Source: a bacterium
GTDB taxonomy: Bacteria > Oederibacteriota > CAKKQC01
Direction of reading: 5' to 3'
Assembly (NCBI GenBank): GCA_919901855.1
Contig: CAKKQC010000022.1
Span: forward strand, 1-64,000
DNA: 64,000 nucleotides
The stretch's first letter is position 1; each line of letters opens with the position of its first letter. The notes below the pieces were generated by a model, which had not been told where the DNA came from, made no database searches, and saw nothing but the letters and a program-made list of their open reading frames with translations. Both the position numbers and the translations under genes were made by a program. Below, piece by piece: positions 45,295 through 53,830 of this stretch.

Positions 45295-46242
45295 ATGAAG
45301 ACGTTTCGTATCGCCCTCGCTGCCGTCCCTTTCCTCCTGACGCTCGCCGCGTCCGCCGCCGTCACGCCGCCACCCGCCGAGATGCCCCGGAAGGTTGCCG
45401 GCGTTCCGGCCCCGACCGGATGGGCGCCCGGGACCGGGCAACTGCCCGTCCTCGCGCCGGTCCCGGCCGGCCGGTCCTTCGCCTTCGTCGTGCTGGGCGA
45501 CAACCGCGGGGAGGCTTCGGGCAAGCTCAGGTCCGTCTTCGTTGAGATGCTGCGCGCGATGAGCGCGGAATCGCCCGCGTTCGTACTACAGACCGGCGAC
45601 ATGATCAGCGGTTACGAGACGGAAGAGGGCCCCCTGCGCCGCCAGTGGGCGGCGTACGTCGACGGCTTGAAGAATTCGGGACTGCTGGTCTTCCATGCGC
45701 CCGGGAATCACGACATCTTCGACGCCGCCAGCGCGCGCATCTACCGCGAGCTCTGGGGTTCGACGTGGTACGACTTCGACTACGGGGACGCCCGGTTCAT
45801 CGCCCTCGACACCACCACCCTGTCCAACCGGCTGGGCGAGGCGCAGGAGGCGTGGCTGGCGGCCCGGCTGGATTCGGCGGCGGGGAAGCGCGTCTTCGTC
45901 TTCTTTCACTCTCCCCCCTTTCCCGTGGACGGGCACCGGGGCAGTTCCCTCGACAAGTACCCGGCCGACCGTGACCGCCTGCACGCGCTGTTCGTGAAGT
46001 ACAAGGACCGGATCAAGGGCGTGTACTCCGGCCACGAACACGTGTACAGCTTCCAGGAGAAGGACGGCGTGCCGTACTACATCACGGGCGGTGCGGGCGC
46101 GCACCTGTACGCCAAACCCGAAGCGGGCGGGTTTCACCACTGCCTCATCGTCCGCGTGACGGCGACCGACGTGAAGACCGAGGTGCGCCGGTTCGGGGAA
46201 GAGACCGGGAAGCCGAAGCCAGCTCCGGCGGCGGCGCGGTAG
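45295..46242 (+). CDS. Exported calcineurin-like metallophosphoesterase
   Basis: A 315-residue protein with a cleavable signal peptide (IALAAVPFLLTLAASAAV) and a calcineurin-type dimetal phosphoesterase domain: VVLGDNRGEA, QTGDMISGY, HAPGNHDIF, VFFHSPPFP and VYSGHEHVYSF hold the metal ligands in the usual order. It should hydrolyse a phosphate ester in the periplasm or at the surface, as in purple-acid-phosphatase-like enzymes. The substrate is unknown. Confidence 0.9.
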   Translation: MKTFRIALAAVPFLLTLAASAAVTPPPAEMPRKVAGVPAPTGWAPGTGQLPVLAPVPAGRSFAFVVLGDNRGEASGKLRSVFVEMLRAMSAESPAFVLQTGDMISGYETEEGPLRRQWAAYVDGLKNSGLLVFHAPGNHDIFDAASARIYRELWGSTWYDFDYGDARFIALDTTTLSNRLGEAQEAWLAARLDSAAGKRVFVFFHSPPFPVDGHRGSSLDKYPADRDRLHALFVKYKDRIKGVYSGHEHVYSFQEKDGVPYYITGGAGAHLYAKPEAGGFHHCLIVRVTATDVKTEVRRFGEETGKPKPAPAAAR

Positions 46243-46274
46243 CCTTCTTCCTGGCGATAGGGGGGAGGATCGGC

Positions 46275-49250
46275 GTGCAGCGTTCCCGCGCGGGTGCCGG
46301 TTGGTTTCCCGGGCTGCGCCGGTTCCTGCGGGAACACGCTCCGTCCTCCCCGGCGGCGGGGGCGCTGGCGTGGCCCGCGCTGGCCGTGGCCCTGATCCCG
46401 CCGTTCGAGTATTTCCAGCGGGGGCTGTACGGCAACGAAGTCGCGACCGCGATCGTGAGCCTCATTCTGCTCGCCGGCACCTGCGCTGCGTGTTTCCTGG
46501 CCCGTTCGGGCGGATGGGCTCCGGGGGGCGGCGCGGCGGCGCGGTGGTTGGCGGCGGTTCTCGCCGCCGCCGGGGTCTCGGCGGCGGCCAACGGCGCGTT
46601 CCTGGAAGGCCTGCCCGCCGTGTCCGTGACTCTGGCCGGCGTGGCGGGGTTCCTCCTCCTCTCGGGATGGGGGAAGCGCGTCGGCGCGGGCCGGGCTCTC
46701 GCCGCGGGGCTGGCGGCGGGCGGGGCGCTGGCGGGCCTCTACGGGGTCGCGCAGGCGCAGGGCGGCATCGAGGTGTCCGCGGCGGCACTCGCGGACCTGC
46801 GGACGCGGGTGCCCGGGCTGGCTGAGCAGGTGGCCGCGAGGATCGCGGAGGGCCGGGCGTTCGCGTTCTTCCTCTACCCGAGCGCCCTCGCGGGTTATCT
46901 CATCCTCGCGCTCCCGTTCGGGGTTGCGGGCTGGATGGAGGGATCCCGGTGGCGCTGGGCGTGGGGGGGCGCCGCCGCGCTCGCCGCGGCGGGTCTCGTC
47001 GCTTCGGGGTCGATCGGCGCCGCCGCCGCGCTCGCGCTCGCGATCGTGGCGGTCGAGATCGCCTCCCGGTCCCGGCGAGTGGTGCCGGTCGTCGGCGCCC
47101 TCGTCCTCTTCGCCGCGATCCTGGCGTGGCGGGGGCCTGGCGCGCTCGGCTCGGGGATGGCGGTCAAGTTGGCGCACTGGCGGACTATGGCCGGGCTCGC
47201 TCCATCGACGCTCTCGCTGGCGGCCGGGCGGGGACCCGGCAGCTACGGGGCGGCGGCGTCGGCGGCCCTGCCCCCCGCGATCTGGTCCCGGTACGCGCAC
47301 GACTGGCCGCTCGAGACCTGGATCGAGCAGGGGCTGGTCGGGCTCGTGCCGCTTCTCGGCTTCCTCGCGGTCGGTCTCTTCGCGTGGCGAAGAATGACTT
47401 GCGGTCGCCCGGATGTCTGGCGGTCGGCGCTGGCCGTGGCGTGGCTGGCCGGACTCGTTCATGTATTGACCGACTTCGACTACGTGCTCCCCGCCGTCTC
47501 GTTCCCGTGGTGGTGCCTGACCGGCTGGCTCGTCGCGGTGAGTCCAGGATCTCCGGGGGCGCCCGCGCTCGAGCGAGCGTGGCGGTGGCTGACCGGAGTG
47601 GCATCGGCGCTCCGAAAACGCGGCCTTCCGTTCCTCCTCCCGGTCCTCGTCCTGCCACTCATCCTCCTCAAGGGCACTTCGGCTGTGCTCTGGGAGTCCG
47701 CGGTGCTCGGGATCGCCGTGGCCGCGTTTTGGGGCGCTCGGTGTCTGGGTGGCCTTCGGCCGGTGGTGGGACGCGCGGACCTGCCGTGGATTGGCCTGCT
47801 CGTGCTCGCGGCGGGGTGGGCGCTGTTCTCGTCCCGGCCGGATGCGTCGTACACGGCATTGCTGGTCACGGCCGGCGTGTTTGCCGCGGTCCTGCTCGTG
47901 CGCGCGCTGGCCCGGGTCAGCCTCCGCGTCGAGTCCTCCATGAGGGCATCCGTGCTCGGGGCGACGATCGTGATCGGCGGGTGGGGGATCGTCGAGTCGG
48001 TCATGAGGCATTTGCCGGCGATGGCAGGTTTTCCGAGTCCTAACTTCCTTGGGGCGTTCCTCGTGTTCGGCGGCGGGCTCGCATTGGGGTCGATCGGAAA
48101 GGGAGGTCTGTTGCCGGCCGGCGCGCTGGCCATCGCCGTCGCCGGGATCGCGGCGACGCGGTCGGCGGGAGCCGGGCTGGCGGCCTGTGCGGTGGCGGGA
48201 GGATGGTTGGCCGTTGAGATGGTTCGCACGCACGGCCACCGGAGGCTGGTGGCGTTCGCGAGTTTGGCGATGGTCATCATGGTGGCCGCGTGGGGGACCT
48301 CGCGCATCGAGGCGCTGAGCCTCGTCCAGCGCCTGGCGATGTGGCGTGAGGCGACGCACCTGATCGTCCTCGCGCCCGAAGGGTGGGGGCCGCGCTCGTA
48401 CGCGGATGCCGTCTTGAGGGTGCAGGAGCCCTCGATCACGGTGGCCGGGGTCGGCCGGTACTCGCTCGTGGCCCAGTTCGCGCACTGCGAGCCGCTCCAG
48501 TTCGCGGCCGAGTGGGGCGTGGCCGGGCTCGGGCTCCTCTTGTGGGGCCTCGTGCTCGCGTGGCTGGCGGCGGGCCGGGGTCCGGCCTCCGCGTGGCGTC
48601 TTGCGCTCGGTGGCGTCCTCATCCACGGGCTCGTGGACTTTCCGCTGCGCGCGCCGCCGATCCTGATGCTTGCGGCAACGGCCATCGCCTTCATGGCGAT
48701 GGGGGGGCGTTCGTCCGGAGGCGCGAAGGCGCCGAGGGTCTCCCCGGCCGGCGCGGCGCTCTGCGCCGTGCTCGCGTGCTGGTTGGGTGTCCAATGGGTC
48801 AGACCGGCGGTTTCGCGATCGTCACGCGAGCATGAGGCGACCTTGAGCAGGCCGCCCTCGTTCTGGCGCAACCGGGCACTGGCCGCCTGGCCGATGCGGG
48901 CCGCGGAAGAGCCGCCGAAGCCGGGGCTCGTCCTGGATTCGGGTTCGGAGCAGCGGAACGGCATGCTCCGGCTCGATCGGCTTGACCGTGATGCGGCGGG
49001 CCGTTTCTTCCGTGAGGAACTCGCCCGGGAGCCGTTCCGCCTCGATGCCCATGTCGGGCTCGGAGACCTGGCGCGGGCCCGGGGCGACTTCGCGGAGGCG
49101 CGTAGTTGGTATCGAAAGGCGCTCCTGCTGCGATCCTGCATGGTCCGGCGTCCCGGACTGAACGACTATGAGCGTGCGCTCATCCAGCCGGGCCCCGCGT
49201 TCGAGCGGGCGGTCCGCCGCAGGCTTCTTGATCTGGGCGGTGAACGATGA
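46275..49250 (+). CDS. Double O-antigen-ligase-like membrane protein with TPR tail
   Basis: A 991-residue polytopic protein that appears to contain two Wzy/WaaL-like units. Each has a run of hydrophobic helices and a periplasmic loop with the typical pattern: GRGPGSYGAAASA...DWPLETWIEQGLVGLVPL in the first half and GWGPRSYADAVL...CEPLQFAAEWGVAGLGLL in the second. Family length is 400-500 residues, so this is about twice the norm. The last 130 residues are soluble and TPR-like. A role in polymerising or ligating surface glycans is inferred. GTG at 46275; its stop overlaps lnt (ATGA). Confidence 0.75.
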   Translation: MQRSRAGAGWFPGLRRFLREHAPSSPAAGALAWPALAVALIPPFEYFQRGLYGNEVATAIVSLILLAGTCAACFLARSGGWAPGGGAAARWLAAVLAAAGVSAAANGAFLEGLPAVSVTLAGVAGFLLLSGWGKRVGAGRALAAGLAAGGALAGLYGVAQAQGGIEVSAAALADLRTRVPGLAEQVAARIAEGRAFAFFLYPSALAGYLILALPFGVAGWMEGSRWRWAWGGAAALAAAGLVASGSIGAAAALALAIVAVEIASRSRRVVPVVGALVLFAAILAWRGPGALGSGMAVKLAHWRTMAGLAPSTLSLAAGRGPGSYGAAASAALPPAIWSRYAHDWPLETWIEQGLVGLVPLLGFLAVGLFAWRRMTCGRPDVWRSALAVAWLAGLVHVLTDFDYVLPAVSFPWWCLTGWLVAVSPGSPGAPALERAWRWLTGVASALRKRGLPFLLPVLVLPLILLKGTSAVLWESAVLGIAVAAFWGARCLGGLRPVVGRADLPWIGLLVLAAGWALFSSRPDASYTALLVTAGVFAAVLLVRALARVSLRVESSMRASVLGATIVIGGWGIVESVMRHLPAMAGFPSPNFLGAFLVFGGGLALGSIGKGGLLPAGALAIAVAGIAATRSAGAGLAACAVAGGWLAVEMVRTHGHRRLVAFASLAMVIMVAAWGTSRIEALSLVQRLAMWREATHLIVLAPEGWGPRSYADAVLRVQEPSITVAGVGRYSLVAQFAHCEPLQFAAEWGVAGLGLLLWGLVLAWLAAGRGPASAWRLALGGVLIHGLVDFPLRAPPILMLAATAIAFMAMGGRSSGGAKAPRVSPAGAALCAVLACWLGVQWVRPAVSRSSREHEATLSRPPSFWRNRALAAWPMRAAEEPPKPGLVLDSGSEQRNGMLRLDRLDRDAAGRFFREELAREPFRLDAHVGLGDLARARGDFAEARSWYRKALLLRSCMVRRPGLNDYERALIQPGPAFERAVRRRLLDLGGER

Positions 49251-50725
49251 ACCTCGGCCTCGTGATCATCTCCGGCCTGCTCGTTTCGCTCTCGTTCCCG
49301 AGCTGGCTCGTGAACGGACTGCATCCGTGGACGGGGTGGCTGGCGTGGATCGCGCTCGTCCCCGCGCTGATCGCGCTCGAGCGCATGCCCCCGGGCCGGG
49401 CCGCGTTCGCGGGCTGGGTCGGCGGTCTCGTGTGCTGGCTGAGCACGATCTACTGGGTTGCCGCGATCCGCGAGATGGACTACTTTCGGCTCCCCGCGTG
49501 GCTCCTCTTCGCCGGCACCCTCGCCGGGTACTGGGCGTTCTGGGGCTGGCTGGTAGCCCGCGCGGGCCCGCGCCGGGCCCTCTGGGTGGCGCCCGCCGCC
49601 TGGGGAGTGGCCGAGTGGCTTCGTAGCTGGCTCTTCACGGGGTTCCCCTGGACTCCGCTGGGCGCGTCCCAGTGGGCGGCCCCCGCCCTCTTCCTCTCGG
49701 CCCGGTTCATCGGCGTCCTCGGGGTCGGCGTCGCGATCGTGGCCTTCAACGGGGCGGTGCGGGCGCTCCTCGTGCCACGGGAGCGCCGGTGGCCCGCCAT
49801 CGCTCTCGGCGGGGCGGCCATCGCGGCCCTCCTCGCCCTGTCCCCGGTCGCCGGACGGCACATCGCCCGGGACCTTGCGGGCGCCCGCACGGTCCGGATG
49901 GCCCTGCTCCAGGGCGGATTCAACGAGGAGGAGAAGAACGTTCTGCCGATCGATATCCTCGTCGCCCGGTACGAGATGCTCGCGCGGCAGGCGGCGGCCG
50001 ACCATCCCGCGGTCATGGTCTGGCCCGAGACCGCCGTCGCGTGCGCGATCCAGGCGCCGGGACTCCTCCCGCGACTCCGGAAGGTGGCCAAGGACACCCG
50101 CGCGGCCCAGCTCATGGGCGCGCTCAACGAGGCTCCCGGAGGCGTGATCCAGAACGGCGTCTTCCTGGTTACCGCCAAGGGAGTGGAAGGCGGCTACCTC
50201 AAGATGCGCCTCGTGCCTTTCGGAGAATACATCCCGGCGTGGTTCCGCGCGGTCTCGCCGGTGGCGCGCAAGCTGATCTCGATGCTCGTCGACCTCTCGC
50301 CGGGGACCGGGCCCGTCACGATCGCCCTGCCCGGAGGTGGCGCGGCGGGAGCCGAGGTCTGTTACGAGGCGGTGTTCGCCGCGCACGGCCGGATGATGGC
50401 GCTCCACGGCGCCGAGGTCCTCGTGAACGTGACCAACGACGCCTGGTACTGGCGCACCGCCGCCACCTGGCAGCACGCGCTGGGCCCGGTCTCCCGCGCG
50501 GTCGAGTGCGGGCGCGACCTCGTGCGGTGCGCGAACACGGGCGCGACGCTGACCGTTTCGCCCCGCGGCGAGGTGGCGGGCGATATCCCGCTCTTCGTTC
50601 CGGGCGTCCAGATCGCGGATGTCCGCCTCATTGCCGGCCGGACGGCCTGGGTGCGGATGGGCGACCGGCCCCTCCTGATCGTGCTCGCGTGCCTTCTCCT
50701 CTTCGCGGTCCGGCGGCGGGACTAG
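49247..50725 (+). CDS. lnt: Apolipoprotein N-acyltransferase
   Basis: A 492-residue inner-membrane enzyme that adds the third acyl chain to lipoproteins. An N-terminal membrane part with about six helices (including PWTGWLAWIALVPAL and GFPWTPLGASQW) is followed by a nitrilase-like periplasmic domain with the catalytic Glu in VWPETAV, Lys in GGYLKMRLVPFGEYIP and Cys in AEVCYEAVF. It agrees with the LolC/E-LolD proteins encoded in this window in marking an outer membrane with lipoproteins. Confidence 0.93.
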   Translation: MNLGLVIISGLLVSLSFPSWLVNGLHPWTGWLAWIALVPALIALERMPPGRAAFAGWVGGLVCWLSTIYWVAAIREMDYFRLPAWLLFAGTLAGYWAFWGWLVARAGPRRALWVAPAAWGVAEWLRSWLFTGFPWTPLGASQWAAPALFLSARFIGVLGVGVAIVAFNGAVRALLVPRERRWPAIALGGAAIAALLALSPVAGRHIARDLAGARTVRMALLQGGFNEEEKNVLPIDILVARYEMLARQAAADHPAVMVWPETAVACAIQAPGLLPRLRKVAKDTRAAQLMGALNEAPGGVIQNGVFLVTAKGVEGGYLKMRLVPFGEYIPAWFRAVSPVARKLISMLVDLSPGTGPVTIALPGGGAAGAEVCYEAVFAAHGRMMALHGAEVLVNVTNDAWYWRTAATWQHALGPVSRAVECGRDLVRCANTGATLTVSPRGEVAGDIPLFVPGVQIADVRLIAGRTAWVRMGDRPLLIVLACLLLFAVRRRD

Positions 50726-50731
50726 GGCGCC

Positions 50732-51511
50732 GTGATCCTCCTCGCGATCCGGGGTCTCGTGAAGCGGTTCGGCGGTGTGGCCGCGCTGGACGGCGTCGAT
50801 CTCGACATCAATCGGGACGAGATTCTGGGGCTGATCGGGCCGAACGGCGCGGGGAAGACGACGCTCTTCAACTGCGTGTCGGGATTCAGCCCGCCCACGG
50901 CGGGCGAGGTCAGGTTCGGGGATTCGGGGCTGGAGCTGGGGCGCCGCGGCCCGCACGAGGTGGCACGGCTCGGGCTCGCGCGCACGTTCCAGAACATCCG
51001 GCTGTTTCCCCACATGACCGTGCTCGAGAACGTGCTGGTGGGACGCCACCTCAAGACGCGGGCGGGGATCGTGGCGGCGTTATGGCGGTCGGCCTGGGTC
51101 CGGGACGAGGAGGAGTTGTCCCGGCTCAAGGCCGAGGAGTGGCTGGACTTCGTCGGGCTGGAGGACAGGGCGGGCGCCATGGCCCGGGAGCTGCCGCTCG
51201 GCGACCAGCGCCGGCTCGAGATCGCGCGGGCGTTGGCGCAGGAGCCCATGATGCTCCTGCTCGACGAGCCCGCGGCGGGCATGAACCCGTCCGAGACGGA
51301 GGCGCTCATGGGCCTCATCGGCCGCATCCGGACCCAGGGCATCACGCTCTTCCTGATCGAGCACGACATGCGCGTGGTCATGGGCATCTCGGACCGCGTC
51401 GCCGTGCTCGACCACGGCGTCCTGATCGCTGAAGGGTCGCCGGCCGAGATCCAGCGCCACCCGGCCGTCATCGAAGCCTACCTGGGGAGGTCCGATGCCG
51501 CCCCTGCTTGA
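50732..51511 (+). CDS. livG: Branched-chain amino acid ABC transporter ATPase LivG-like
   Basis: A 259-residue ABC ATPase of the LivG type: Walker A GPNGAGKTTLFNCVSGF, LARTFQNIRLFPHMTVLENV (the LivG Q-loop region), a signature-like LPLGDQRRLEIARAL, Walker B MLLLDEPAAGMNP and a final IEHDMRVVM. The signature reads LPLGDQRR, as in many LivG proteins, not LSGGQ. GTG at 50732 is 6 bases after lnt. No permease or binding-protein gene is in the window. Confidence 0.88.
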   Translation: MILLAIRGLVKRFGGVAALDGVDLDINRDEILGLIGPNGAGKTTLFNCVSGFSPPTAGEVRFGDSGLELGRRGPHEVARLGLARTFQNIRLFPHMTVLENVLVGRHLKTRAGIVAALWRSAWVRDEEELSRLKAEEWLDFVGLEDRAGAMARELPLGDQRRLEIARALAQEPMMLLLDEPAAGMNPSETEALMGLIGRIRTQGITLFLIEHDMRVVMGISDRVAVLDHGVLIAEGSPAEIQRHPAVIEAYLGRSDAAPA

Positions 51512-52208
51512 GCTGGTCGACGTGCACGCGGGTTACGGCGACCGCGAGGTCCTGCGCGGCGTGAGTCTCGCCGTCGAGGAGGGCGGAATCGTGGCCCTCC
51601 TGGGCGCGAACGGGGCGGGAAAGACGACGGCCCTGCGAGTGATCTCGGGGCTGCTCGCGCCGTCGGCCGGGTCCCTCCGGTTCGCGGGAGAGGATCTCGC
51701 GGGCCGGTCGGCCGAGGACCGGGTCCGGCTCGGGCTGGCCCAGGTGCCCGAGGGCCGGCGGATCTTCCCTCGCCTGACCGTGCTGGAGAACCTCCAGATG
51801 GGCGCGTACCTGTGCGACGACGATGCCGAGATCCGGGACCGGCTGGGACGGGTGCACGAATTGTTTCCCGTCCTGGCGGAGCGGACAGGCCAGCCCGGCG
51901 GGACGTTGTCCGGCGGGGAACAGCAGATGCTCGCGATCGGGCGGGCGCTCATGGGCCGCCCCCGGCTCCTCCTGCTGGACGAGCCCTCGCTGGGTCTCGC
52001 GCCCCTGCTCGTGGAGCGGATCTTCGGCGTCATCCGCGAGATCCACGCGCGCGGATGCGCGGTGGTGCTCGTCGAACAGAACGCCCGGCAGGCCCTGCGG
52101 CTGGTCCGGCACGGGTACGTGCTCGAGACCGGGCGACTCCTGATCCAGGGGCCGGCGGAAGCCCTCCTGCACGACGAGGTGGTCCGGAGGGCGTATCTGG
52201 GGGGCTGA
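51495..52208 (+). CDS. livF: Branched-chain amino acid ABC transporter ATPase LivF-like
   Basis: A 237-residue ABC ATPase that overlaps livG by 17 bases. Walker A GANGAGKTTALRVISGLL, VPEGRRIFPRLTVLENLQMGAY, LSGGEQQMLAIGRALMG and LLLDEPSLGLAPLLV are all typical of LivF. The two ATPases form a heterodimer that powers LivHM-type permeases, which must be encoded elsewhere. A hairpin terminator follows 12 bases after its stop. Confidence 0.9.
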   Translation: MPPLLELVDVHAGYGDREVLRGVSLAVEEGGIVALLGANGAGKTTALRVISGLLAPSAGSLRFAGEDLAGRSAEDRVRLGLAQVPEGRRIFPRLTVLENLQMGAYLCDDDAEIRDRLGRVHELFPVLAERTGQPGGTLSGGEQQMLAIGRALMGRPRLLLLDEPSLGLAPLLVERIFGVIREIHARGCAVVLVEQNARQALRLVRHGYVLETGRLLIQGPAEALLHDEVVRRAYLGG

Positions 52209-52220
52209 CCGGCCGGAAAC

Positions 52221-52241
52221 CCCCTGTTTGCAGGGCTTTTT
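52221..52241 (+). terminator. Rho-independent terminator after livF
   Basis: CCCTG-TTTG-CAGGG (52222-52235) forms a short hairpin followed by C and five T. It ends the long plus-strand run that starts at 42538. The loop region also carries the TTGCAG -35 of the next gene. Confidence 0.6.
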
Positions 52242-52256
52242 CCGGTCCGTTATGAT
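52228..52256 (+). promoter_or_regulatory. Sigma-70-type promoter overlapping the livF terminator
   Basis: TTGCAG at 52228-52233 and TATGAT at 52251-52256 are separated by 17 bases. Transcription would start near 52263, shortly before ATG 52278, giving the cNMP-kelch-surface protein-PorV run its own transcript. Confidence 0.6.
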
Positions 52257-52277
52257 GGAGGCGGGGATGGTAACGCT

Positions 52278-52757
52278 ATGCCCGTAAGCCCGGCGAGCCT
52301 GCAGGCGGTGCGGTCCAGTCCGCTCCTCGAGGAACTCGACGATGCGGAGCTCGAGCGGATGGCGGCCGCGATGGAAACCGTTACATTCCCGAAGGGCGAA
52401 CCCCTCTTCGAGCAGGACACCGAGGGCCAGGCCCTCTACGTGATCGGCAAGGGACAGGTCGGCGTCGTGCGCCGGTCCGTGAAGGAGAAGACGCGGGAGC
52501 GCCTCCTCGCCGTCGTCGGACCCGGGGAGTGCGTGGGCGAAATGGCGCTGGCGGACGGGGGCCCCAGGTCGGCGAGCATCGTCGCGCTCGAGGACGTCGA
52601 GGCCTTCGCGCTGTGCCTGGAGCCGTACAAGGCGATGCGCGATTCGGATCCCGCGCTCGCGATCAAGGTCTCGCTCGGTATCTTCCGCCTGCTCTCCAAG
52701 CGCCTCCGCCAGATCAACAAGAGCCTCGAGGTCGTCCACTACTGGATGTTCGCGTGA
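52278..52757 (+). CDS. Stand-alone cyclic-nucleotide-binding domain protein
   Basis: A 159-residue protein consisting only of a cNMP-binding domain: FPKGEPLFEQDTEGQALYVI, then the phosphate-binding cassette GECVGEMALADGGPRSASIVA. The last 40 residues are helical (SLGIFRLLSKRLRQINKSLEVV) and no DNA-binding domain follows, unlike the regulator at 9647. It may regulate by protein contact. It is coupled (GTGA) to the kelch gene, so it could control assembly or export of the surface proteins encoded downstream; that is inference. Confidence 0.8.
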   Translation: MPVSPASLQAVRSSPLLEELDDAELERMAAAMETVTFPKGEPLFEQDTEGQALYVIGKGQVGVVRRSVKEKTRERLLAVVGPGECVGEMALADGGPRSASIVALEDVEAFALCLEPYKAMRDSDPALAIKVSLGIFRLLSKRLRQINKSLEVVHYWMFA

Positions 52758-53830
52758 CGCGCCGGCTCGCCGTACTCGCGCTCGTCGCGGCCGGCGGCGG
52801 GGCGGGTGTCGCCGGGTCGGGCGCTTCGGCCGCGACCACCGTGATCCAGCTCGACTACGCCGCCTGGAAGGGCCAGGCGGGACTGCCGGTTCCCGTGAGC
52901 CACCATCGCGCCATCGCGTTGCCGAAAGCCCTGGTGGTCATCGGCGGTCAGGACCGCCGGGGCATCCTGCAAACGGGCGTGTACCGGAGCGTGCCGACCT
53001 CGAAGGGGGAGTGCGGAGTCTGGGTGAAGGACGCCCCGCTGCCCGCGGGCCTGTCGGATCACGGGGCCGTGGAGGTGGGCGGACGGATCTACGTGGTCGG
53101 CGGCCTCAAGGCGGGCCGGCAGTCGGGCGTGGCCACCGACGAGATCTGGGGCGCGGCGCCGGCAACGGACGGGCGCATCCGCGCATGGGAGCCGGTCGGT
53201 CGCCTGCCGGAGCCCCTGCAGGGGCACGCGATGGCCGCCGTCGGCAACCGGATCTACGTGATCGGGGGTACGGCACCCGGCGGCTGCCGGACCTCGGCGT
53301 GGACGGCCGAGGCGGGAGGGCGGATCCCGGGATGGAAGCCGGTCACGTCGCTGCCCGTCCCTCTAGCGAACGCGGCGGCGGTCGCGGTGGGCGACTTCCT
53401 GATCGTCATGGGCGGACAGAGCCCGGGGAGCGGCAAGACTCTCGTGATGCCCACGGTGTATGTCGGACCGGTGGGGGCGGACGGCGGCGTGCACACGTGG
53501 TACCTCGCTTCCACCAAGCTGCCGGGCCCATGGCTCGGCTTCGGCCGGTGCCAGGCTGCGGGGGTCGCGTGGCACAACACGGTGTTCTGTTTGGGCGGCC
53601 AGGACCCGCTCTGGTTCCTGATCGACAGCATCGCCGCCGCGTCGTTCGACGCGACGCGGGGCGAACTCGGGGGGTGGGGTGTGGCCTCCGGTCCCCCCGA
53701 CATGCACCAGCTCTCGGCGGCCGTGGTCTGGAAGGACTGGGTCTACCTTCTGGGCGGAACCGTGCAAGGGGTGGTGACCGACAAGGTGCTGCGGGGCTCG
53801 TTCGTGGCGTCCGAACGGGAGGATGATTGA
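52754..53830 (+). CDS. Exported kelch-type beta-propeller protein
   Basis: A 358-residue protein with a signal peptide (LAVLALVAAGGGAGVAGSGASA) and about six kelch-like repeats with the motif (R/D)IYVVGG or equivalents: ALVVIGGQD, RIYVVGGLK, RIYVIGGTA, FLIVMGGQS, TVFCLGGQD and WVYLLGGTV, spaced about 50-60 residues. It should fold as one propeller outside the inner membrane. The start GTG overlaps the cNMP gene and the stop overlaps the large propeller gene (TGATG). The same kelch pattern occurs in the C-terminal half of that downstream protein. Confidence 0.8.
   Translation: MTRRLAVLALVAAGGGAGVAGSGASAATTVIQLDYAAWKGQAGLPVPVSHHRAIALPKALVVIGGQDRRGILQTGVYRSVPTSKGECGVWVKDAPLPAGLSDHGAVEVGGRIYVVGGLKAGRQSGVATDEIWGAAPATDGRIRAWEPVGRLPEPLQGHAMAAVGNRIYVIGGTAPGGCRTSAWTAEAGGRIPGWKPVTSLPVPLANAAAVAVGDFLIVMGGQSPGSGKTLVMPTVYVGPVGADGGVHTWYLASTKLPGPWLGFGRCQAAGVAWHNTVFCLGGQDPLWFLIDSIAAASFDATRGELGGWGVASGPPDMHQLSAAVVWKDWVYLLGGTVQGVVTDKVLRGSFVASEREDD

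Noticed and set aside
46134-48794. Very long minus-strand open frame opposite the O-antigen-ligase-like gene
   Set aside because: The translation is Arg/Pro/Gly-rich without domains and is the usual antisense by-product of GC-rich coding DNA.
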